Shown here piece after piece: positions 52,101 to 62,100 of a stretch of 64,000 bases of DNA. The stretch is taken from contig JACATO010000922.1 of the NCBI GenBank assembly GCA_018389105.1, forward strand, positions 124,001 through 188,000. Direction: 5' to 3'. The translations under genes were made by a program, and so were the position numbers. The DNA is from Nautilus pompilius. Its lineage: Eukaryota; Mollusca; Cephalopoda; Nautilida; Nautilidae. A model generated the notes under the pieces. The model did no database searches and was not told where the DNA came from. It saw nothing but the letters and a program-made list of their open reading frames with translations. Numbering within the stretch: position 1 is the first letter of the stretch; every line of letters begins with the position of its first letter.

Positions 52101-55100
52101 TGCCGAATGGGCTTCACAGCAGCTATTTCTCACGTATTTTGCTACACAACAGTCTTGATTACTTATTGTTAACTCCCCAACAATAATTAGAAACTGACCT
52201 TAATTTCATTTCAGTCATTTGCTTTTCTATTTAAAGTTCTTATAAAATGCAACAACAAGTCTAATTATAATCACAATATGCAGTGGTAGGCTACTGGGCT
52301 GCTAGGGTTGGGTGCCCAACTTCCAATCCCAGCCTCCCTGGCATGGTTTCTTCTTGCTTTTTTTTTCACCATCTGGCCCCTCAACATGAGTTTTCTCCAA
52401 CATCTAGAAAAAAATTTTTAATTACCAATAGCGACTTTCTGTGGTACGCACACAGCCAACCTTTGCATCCTGCCATCTTCTGCTCAGTTTAGGAAACTGA
52501 AACCAAAGAGGTGAGTGGGTATCCTTCTGTACTGGCATGTGGGTTAGAAGATGACACCATCATTATACTTCCCTCTCTCTCTCTCTCTTAGTAGTAATTC
52601 CTTCATTCTGAATATTGTTACTCTTGTTTTTTTTTTAAAAAAACTTAAACAATCATTTATCTATTTATTTTTCTCCCCTTCGTACCAGTAAATTCGCAGG
52701 TCGGTCTGACAAGATCCCACTCACCCTAAGTAATCCAGGTTTAACTGTGTGTCCAGATCAGAATGATACTTGTCAAGCTGAGGTTTTCTAGCTGGAAAGT
52801 CATCTGGAAATTGGATCTTCATGCTTTCCATTTTTTCCCTAAAAAGTAAGAAATAACATGTGACACAGCAGCAGTAGTAGGGGAAAGCAAGAGACCCACG
52901 TGTTTATTTCAAGGAATAATTCCACAACACTCGAGTAATAGATGAAACAATTCTGGCAGTTATTAAATACTAGATACAGTAGCAATAAAATCCTAAGTAT
53001 TAGATTGAGTTGATGCAGCCATAAAAAGATCAGTGAAAACTGATTATTTACCTTAACTTGGACTGCTGTCGATCTCTTATCTGTTGATCCAGTTCCTTTC
53101 TGTATTGGTTCCTCTGCCTTTGCTTAGCACTCTCCCTCAGCTCCCGACCTAGTGAGGAAGCCCCTTAAAGATTATATAAGCTAACCAAAAATTGGCTACC
53201 TAAGTAACATCCAAAAAGTTAAAACTAGGCTCTCTCTCTTTTCATCCTAACATGCACCCACTAATGAAACATTCCAGTTGTTGAATATAATGCTCACATG
53301 TGGATAATTTATACACCAAGAGATTTTTAAAAAACAAACATTGTAAATGAGAATAAAGCAGGTGTTTGAGTCCTGACCATTTTTCTTTTTTCTATTTACT
53401 ACAGTAGAACTCTAGCTTTTTAGCAGCATATCCTCCCATCCTAACTATTAAATCAAAATTATAAATCTTTAAGAAAAAGAGAGGGGGAAACATGGCAACA
53501 AATAGAGAGAAAGATACACTAGCCTGAGACAGAGAAAAGATAGGGCCAGCAGACACACACAGAGAGAGGGGGGGACAGAGACAAAGATAGGGCCAGCAGA
53601 CACACACAGAGAGAGGGGGGGACAGAGACAAAGATAGGGACAGCAGATACACACAGAGAGTGGGTGGACAAAGATAGGGGCAACAGACTCACAGAGAGAG
53701 AATGGCAAAGAAAAAGAGAGGAAAAGGATGGCAACAAATAGAGAAAGAGATACACTAGCAGAGACAGAGACAAAGATAGGGGCAGCAGACACACAGAGAG
53801 AGAAAGGCAAAGAAAAAGAGAAAGGAAATGGGGGAGAGAAAGAAAGAGAGAGATAAACTAGCAGAGACAGAGACAAAGATAGGGGCAGCAGACACACACA
53901 GAGAGAAAGGCAAAGAGAAAGGAAATGGTGGGGGAGAAAGAAAGAGAGAGATACACACAAAGATGGAGAAAGAGAGAGAGACAGCATAAATATGAAAATG
54001 TTACTAATAAACAAACAAACCAACAAGGTAATTTCGAGATTACTGAAGCGACAATCAAGGCATAGAAACGAAATGAAATAATAAAACTGAACACCAGCAG
54101 AGTCCAATAGCTGTAAGTGTACTGTGCAATACATTTAGAAAAAAACACACACAATGCAGCAATTTGTAATATACAGTACATCATTTTACAACAGTGAAGT
54201 GCAATAAAGAAAAAATGGAAAAAGGGAAAACACTCTTTTAAAAAGTGGAATTCATCAGCAGAAGCCTGTGGCATTTTTTTAAAAGTTATTTAATCTTTTC
54301 TTTTGTTCATGGAATTGTCTTTACAGACCCTTTTTCTGCAGTCAAAGTAAAGATACTAGCTAGATTATGTATTTCTACTTAGCAGCTTCATAAAACCCCA
54401 TCTGGCTTAAATTACTGAATGTTTTTTCTTGAGATCCTTGGTCAGGCAGTTATCTAGAGACTGTCCAGATATGTGTTGGTCAGTTAAGGGGGAGTTAGGG
54501 CTGGTGACATCTTCCCTGTCTGGGTTGCCTGCAAAACTAAAGCTGGATATTATTATTATTCACAGTTTAAAGAGAACTGCAGAAGTCTTCTACTAACACT
54601 TGTCTGTTTACCTATGCAAGCAAACCTACACCGATGGAGTGGCAGAGAAGAGCAAGAAGAAAAAAAAGGTTCTGCTGCTATTGGCTTGCAATGTAAGGGA
54701 AATCTGATCCTTTTCCTGGATCAGCCATCTGCTGAACAACTATTTTTTTTTTAATTCCCCCACATGATTGGCCCCCCAATTAGTCACTTATCCTAGCAAA
54801 TTATATAATACATGCTACTAATTAACTTGAAAATAATAGCATTTAAACCTGTGGAGAGCAGCATTTGCATGCATGTGCTTTGTTCTTCACAGGACTAAAT
54901 ACGTAAATAACTTCCCTAAATTATGCATTATTATTATTATTTTATGGGAGATAATATCTGCCTTTTGACATTTACTTTCTTCTCCCTTTCTTTCTTTTTT
55001 GAGTGTGGTTTTGCATAGTAAAGAGCAGTTTTCATATATAAAGCAAAAATTGTAGTTTTTAGTTTACTGAGATGCCGGGATGGGAATGGGTTCTGACATT

Positions 55101-58100
55101 TGATAACATCCAGTTCAGTTCAGCCATCAGCACTCATTTTTTTGCTTTGCTAATAAATACCACCACCACCACCACCACCCTGGCAGAAAACAGTTGTGAG
55201 AAGCAATGTGAAATGCTTTGTAATAGAGTTAATAGCAAAGTGACCCACTTCTGTAATGTATTTTCTCCCCATACTTCATTCCTATTTTTAAATAATTTAA
55301 GAAAAATTATAGCTGTGTCCTGAGCCATGTAAATCAAATGATTCTAGCAGAGATGTTTACTGTTAACCTTTCATCCAACTAGACGACAGTGCAGAACAAT
55401 GAGGTTTATAGGAATACCTCCATACATACCATTGGCTTGTCCTGAAAGCATTGATATATACAAAAAAATAAATTAAGACAGAATGGAATTAAGAATGTTT
55501 TTTCTAAAACAGACTGACCAAACTGACAGATTTTCAGATAAGAGAGCACTGCCAGTGGCAGAGTGAGTTAGAAAGCTCAATGTTATTTTATAAACAAAAA
55601 GCTACACTTAGGTAATGTTAGAATTTCATCACTTATGTGATCTCTTAACATAAAGTGTCATGTATTATATGCTATCATATATAATATGCACCCCAATTTT
55701 GATCTTAAAAAACCCCAAAAACAAATAAATCCCATTATAATATGCAGGCATATTTAGCTCATATTTCAGGCAGCATCAGGTTGGGCCAACCTGAAGGAGA
55801 ACGGGTGTTATACAACAGACAGATGGCCATCTTCAACTTAAAATCAGTTGAGAAATTACATCGTCTTTCCTTAGTGGGGCCATCTGGAATAGACTAGATG
55901 TGGAGAGATTCTATGGGACGTAGGTAATAGTTTCACAAAAATTCACTCACTGCTGCAGCAGTGACATGGGAAACCAGCTCACCAGAATGCAAGAATCAGG
56001 TTTTCATAAATACCTCACGCATTATGCCATGGCGTTCAAAGGTCTTATCGAAAAAATTCCATTTCGATTACTATGCCACCCTCGTTTATTATGACACATC
56101 ACCTACTACGCCATGGTGTAGTGACCAAGCTATACAGTAACATGTATATAAACTTCGCACAGGGATAATCTTCATTTAGTCCCTGTTTCTACATACTGTT
56201 ACACACAACCATACCGCCAACATGACGTATGAGCTACACTGCCACAGATAAACTCCAAATGATCAGCTATGCAGTTGAACATGACAACAGAGCTGCAGCC
56301 TAAAGGTTCGGAGTGAACAAGGCCAACATCAGGTCCTGGTGATGCTTTCAGGAGAAGATTGAAGCCATGCAGTGTTCAAAATGTGCCGATCGGGACCAGG
56401 ATGCAGCCTATCCCAAGCTTGAGAAGGAGGTACTTTCCTTCATTGCTGAAAGGTGCTTGCAGGGTGTAGGGGTTTCCATCACAGAGATACACATGCATGC
56501 ACTTTCTGTCTACAAAAGTCAAAAAAACTCAAACTACGCCTTACTTTAAGGAATCTCAGAAATGGTGCGCACGCTTCATGGCCCACAATTAACTGAGCAT
56601 ACGCCAGCAGACCACCATTGCCCAGAAGCTACCTGATGACTACAAATATCAGCTGTTGAGGTACTAATAGTTTGTTATCACAATGGGAAAAGAACATGAC
56701 TACCCCCTGAGTCACATAGGGAATGCCAACCAGATGCCCATGACATTCAACCACAGTGGCCTCTGTTGGGTTGAAGATCATCACCATGAAGATGACTGGC
56801 CATGAGAAGACCTGCTTCACAATCATGCTGGGATGTATGGTTGACAGAAGTAAACTCCCACCTTACATCATCTTCAGGAGGAAGATCATGCCAAAGGACC
56901 AGTTCCCCAGTGGTGTCCACATCCAGGTCCATGCCAAGGGGTGGATGGATGAAGCCCTTACGCTAGACCAGATGAACACCATGTGGGGCAGACAGGGTAT
57001 GCTGCACTGCAAGTTTCTCTCACTGGACACCTTCAGATACTACTGAATGGAGTCTATGAAGACAGCCATGAAGATGACTCGCACAGACATCGGCATCATC
57101 CCTGGGGTATGACATCCATGCTGCAGGTCATGGATGTAGCTTGCAACTGCCCAGTCAAGCATGGGGTCCAGCAGAGTTGGAATACATGAATGGAGTAGGG
57201 CAAAAACACCTTCATCCCCACTGGTTGCATGCACCAACCTGACATGCCCACCATTGCCACCTGGATCAGTGGTGCCTGGGAAGAAGTTGACCCTGAGACC
57301 ATCAAGAAGGGCTTCCTCAGGTGCTGCCTGTCCAATGACGTGGACAGAACTAAAGATAACATCCTGTGGTCTGAGCCAAGGGATGATGAGGCAGTAGAAG
57401 CATCAGAAGGTGACGATGACAATATCTATTATGACACAACTGCTACCATGACTAACGAACACTTCTTGTAGTTGTGGGAAGAAGACAGCAGGGGTGGATG
57501 TACATCACACCAATGCATGTCACTTATCCTGTATTATATTTATTAGTTTCATTGAATTTCAATAAAATTGTGAAAAAAATATTTATTGCGTTTTTGTTTT
57601 TGAGGTTAAATTTTACATAAATTTCATTATGAACTCCTCTTCTGTTTCTACCCATTTCATTACCAATATCAATGATACTCAACCCAGTGACATTCAATAC
57701 TCATATCCCCCAAATCACACAAAACAAGACATGAACAACTATATTTTATTAATATTCAGTCAAATTGCCATGTGGTATTTTCTAATGCATACATATGTAT
57801 TATCACTCACTCATTTGCCACCAGCAATGGCCCCAGTGGTCTGGGAAAAAGTCTGCGACGACTGATATCTTGTATAATATGCACCAAATTTTTAAAGGGT
57901 AAATTTTCTTTAAAAAACCATGTATAATACATGGCAGTTGGTGGTATACTGCTGGCCAACATATCATCTATAGTTAAGATCCACAGTTAAAAGTGGTAAC
58001 ACAACCCAAAGAAAGATGATCACAGAGTCTTTGTACACACTGTTATATGCAGCAAGCCTCACTGATTACTGATTTCTGCTGTTTATGATTGTTTAAAAAA

Positions 58101-59079
58101 GTATGTTCTAATCATGGTTCTACTGACATTCATTTAAAGCATAACTTATCACTGGGTCCTCCAAAGAGTGAGTGGTTTCTTAGAGATAAATGGAACTAGT
58201 ATTGATCCCAGCCATCTCATTAAATATCACACCAAGGCATGCTGAGTTGATATCTCCAACCCAAGAAATCAACTGAACAACATGAAGTAGTTTCTGTTTG
58301 TAAACAGACCATCCCCACCTCTCTATAAGTTTCTAAAACACTGCTCATTCTGGTATTGCATAATGTACCATCATAAACGAATTCAGATGACTGTCAAGCC
58401 ACCAAGACTAACAAGAAAGATTTCTTTATTCCATCACCAGATACACAGCATTAAAATTAAACCTTGTCTGCATAGAGCAGTCCAGTCTACAACACATACA
58501 GATCATCATGTTAAATCAATTAAGCTTACAGTATCAGTTAAAGCAGTTTCATATTCAGTACATTAGAGATTACTCTGTAGACAAAGAATTTCAATCTCCA
58601 AGTATCAACTTTCCAAATGAAATTAAAATGAAATATTAAATTTTGTACTCATGAGAAATCAATCAAGAGAACTGGAAATGCACATTTTAGGATCAGTAGG
58701 GGGTTAAGTAAGTAAAAATTCTGATAAGATATCTATCTATAGGATAACAGAATTACATCTTCAAACTTTCTAGGATATTTTCAGTTGTTGTTAGCTAATA
58801 CCATGAGAAAACTCGTCAATGTCTGATTTATATTGATAAATGCTGAATAGTTCTGACAAATCCATTGTGTTTTTCAGGCAGCAACTTCAGTTATAATAAA
58901 TTGGACATAGGTAATTGATACTTAAAAAGTTTCTCAATGTTTGTTTTCTTTTCTAAAAACATCACTCCATTTAATCTGTGCATGTATTTTGCACCTAAGA
59001 AACCTCATAACTGATTAAGACCAGCATTGAGACTTCAGAACAAAGTAATAATATTAACAACAACAACAACAACAACAAC

Positions 59080-59153
<74 letters not shown>

Positions 59154-62100
59154 GCCAACTTACCAAACTGTAAACCAACATATAAAGGTTCTGAATCAGC
59201 TGTTGCCTTTCTTGAGATTTTCTCAGTTGGATAATGACTGCTCCCTAATTCTGGTGAAGGTTTCCTGTACCCCATGTCAAGTTCATCATGCTAAAATTTT
59301 ATTTTTAAAGTTATAAAAAAAAATCAATTTGTTGCAAAAGGCGAATGGAATGAATAGTTTTCAAAATTATTCAGCTATGCCTAATTTTAATTTCTCACAA
59401 CTTCAAAGGCAGAAGGCAACAGGCAAGATTACATACTGATTAGCACTCTACCATAAAATATACAGAAAATAAAACGCTAACAGTCTTGCAAACAAAATAA
59501 AAACAAAAAAATGCTTTTAATGTATTGTTTCCGTTTTCTGCACAGCTACAAAGGGTAGAAAGGGGCAGTTACTAAGTAAATAAGGTCCTGACTTGGAGGC
59601 TCAATCTGAGATGAATGTTGCTGTAAAACATGGAAAACAGGGTATACAGGAACCCACCTGGTTATACAAGTGTACTATCTATACTAAAGTTTCTATTAGA
59701 TTACAGAAAAGCTATTTTAGACAAAAAATTAAGACACATAAATACAACTGGACGAAGCAAAACTCTTCAGTAGATAAATATATAGCTCCTCCGGCTGCTG
59801 ATTCATTTCTACAATCCTGATTAAAGATTAACTTCCAACAAACCACTCTACCAACACCTTTCCCTTTAGACATTCAGGAACAAATTAAAACTGAAAAGGT
59901 TAAAAGAAAAGTTGCTGAAAGAATTTTCTTAATTTCTAATCTAGTTGAAGATTCAAAAAATCTTCAATATGGGGTAAAGAAGTATAATTTGTATGCTAGC
60001 TAAGTTGATTCCTCCCCTCTATTAAAATTGTGAATTAATTACTTTTTTTTTTAATTTAAAAATTACAATTTTGTACACAAAACTTATACCTTAAAATTTT
60101 AGATGTTTCACAGTTTGAAATTTAGCTTTAAGTTAAACAACAAAAAAAAAAAAAACTGATGAAATATCATAGTGTTAAGATCAGTGGGTCTAACATGATT
60201 TTAAGATAGACATAGATACAACCTGTCATACTTAAAAACAAAATGGTTTACCAATATATTCTACATCCACTTCTCAAACCCTATCCTGAGTTTCAACTTT
60301 TAAGGACATCTCATAGCTCTGAGGTAAAAGGGGAAGGTGTGGGGTATTAATCTTGTTGACCAAGCTAGTTACTTGGGTATGATTAAGGGTTCTTGAGAGC
60401 TCAAGATGCAAACCAGCCAAGAGTAACCTGCAGAATCTCCACCATATATACCTGGAAAACCTTACTAGAACAATCCATTATTAGATGTGGGATGGAATCC
60501 ATGTGGCCAGCTGGGGAAGAAAAGCGACCAAGATTCAAGCCTAGTCAACCTAGCAGTCTACTGGACCACTGGCTTCCCTTACCAGTATATTTACAACCTA
60601 AACCAATAGCTTTATAAATATAAATTAGAAATATCAAACAAACTGAGCAATAAAACACATCAAGTCAATCAATCCTTTTCATGCTCAACGGCACATAAGA
60701 CATTTGATAAAATATATAGGGGGCAACTATTATTTGAGTAATCTAACCCACTTTCTTCTCAAGTGTGATTTCATCTTAAAATAGCAGGGGCTGCTATAAA
60801 GTGATTGCAATACATTTTAAGAAAAACAGTAGAAAGGCAAAATAATTGTTAGGAACATTAAGCAAAATACATTTATAAAAGTACAAAAAAACAGAATGAT
60901 AATAATAAATAAATAAACAGTGTTCATGCAAGTAAATAAATGATTCTGACAACAGAAAAGCAATGAGCAAAGTAGACTGGTGTGTGTAAATATACCACCT
61001 GTGTGTACTTCTTGGTCATACTCCACTGATGCAACTGCTCTAGCAGATCAATGTTTGGAAGTTCCTCTGCCATGGTAGGTTCCCTGAGTGTCATAAAATG
61101 GAAGTTAAGTTTATTGAATTTAGTTAGAAGACAGATTTCTCTGGAAGCTCTCTGAATGGATCTGGGAGATTTTCCCATAGGCATAATCAACTTGCCCAAG
61201 TACTGTCAGTCAACCTCACACCATCCTTGGTTCCTATGACTCTAACCATAAAACAAAAACTGATTTTTTTCGCACTAGGAAAAAGATGGAGGATGAAGAA
61301 GAGGGGGGTGGTTAATTGCATAAAATATCCAGCCTCTCTGAAGCAAAAATTCAGAGCCATCAAAAAGCCTGCAAGACAGAACACAGATCAGCCAGCTCCA
61401 GATGTGACTACAAGGCAACACATTAATTGTTTTAATGTGCTAAAAAATATATAAAAATTTCTTTTACTTGGGTACAAAATAATCTTTCCTGTATGGGAAT
61501 ATCAACAATAAATTTAGTGCATGGTAAAAAAGGCAGACCTAGCTGCTCAGTAATAGAGCCCTCCTCACCTGTTCTAAAAACAAACAGGGATTTGTTTGGT
61601 CATTGCTAGGACTAAGCTCAGCTCAAAACCTTTTACTTAAATCAAACAAAAATAGCATGCATTCCCTTCTGAAACTGCATTGTCAGTGTGTATGAGACTT
61701 TCTTGTTCTCTCTCACAGGTGATCTAAGAAAAATATTTGCTATGATATCTGTTTGTGTTTCATGAACACACGAAGAGAAGTACTTTTATTCCTTCCGAAA
61801 TAAGCACAAAAACCTTTGTTAAGCATAAAAATACAGGCATATTTTTTAATGCACAAAAATTAACACATTTTATTAGTCTTCCAAACTTTTCTTAAAGCTA
61901 ACCAGATACATGTTCTTCACATTTACCTGTGTCAAGACTCATGGTAAGTAGCTGCTAGTCAACAGGTGTATGATGAACAAACATCTAGTAATAGTCTCCT
62001 TGTAGCCAGCCTGGAGATGCTATAGTGTTAAGTCACATTCTGGTTAGTACAAGAAAGTTTAAAGCAAGGATCAAACAGAACCTGTCACACCCAACCAACA

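Noticed and set aside
52278-52360. True tRNA gene
   Set aside because: A- and B-box-like parts are imperfect, no cloverleaf could be drawn, and a SINE body follows.
53469-54134. 221-codon minus ORF
   Set aside because: It is the reading of a GA-rich minisatellite with no stops; the repeats explain it entirely.
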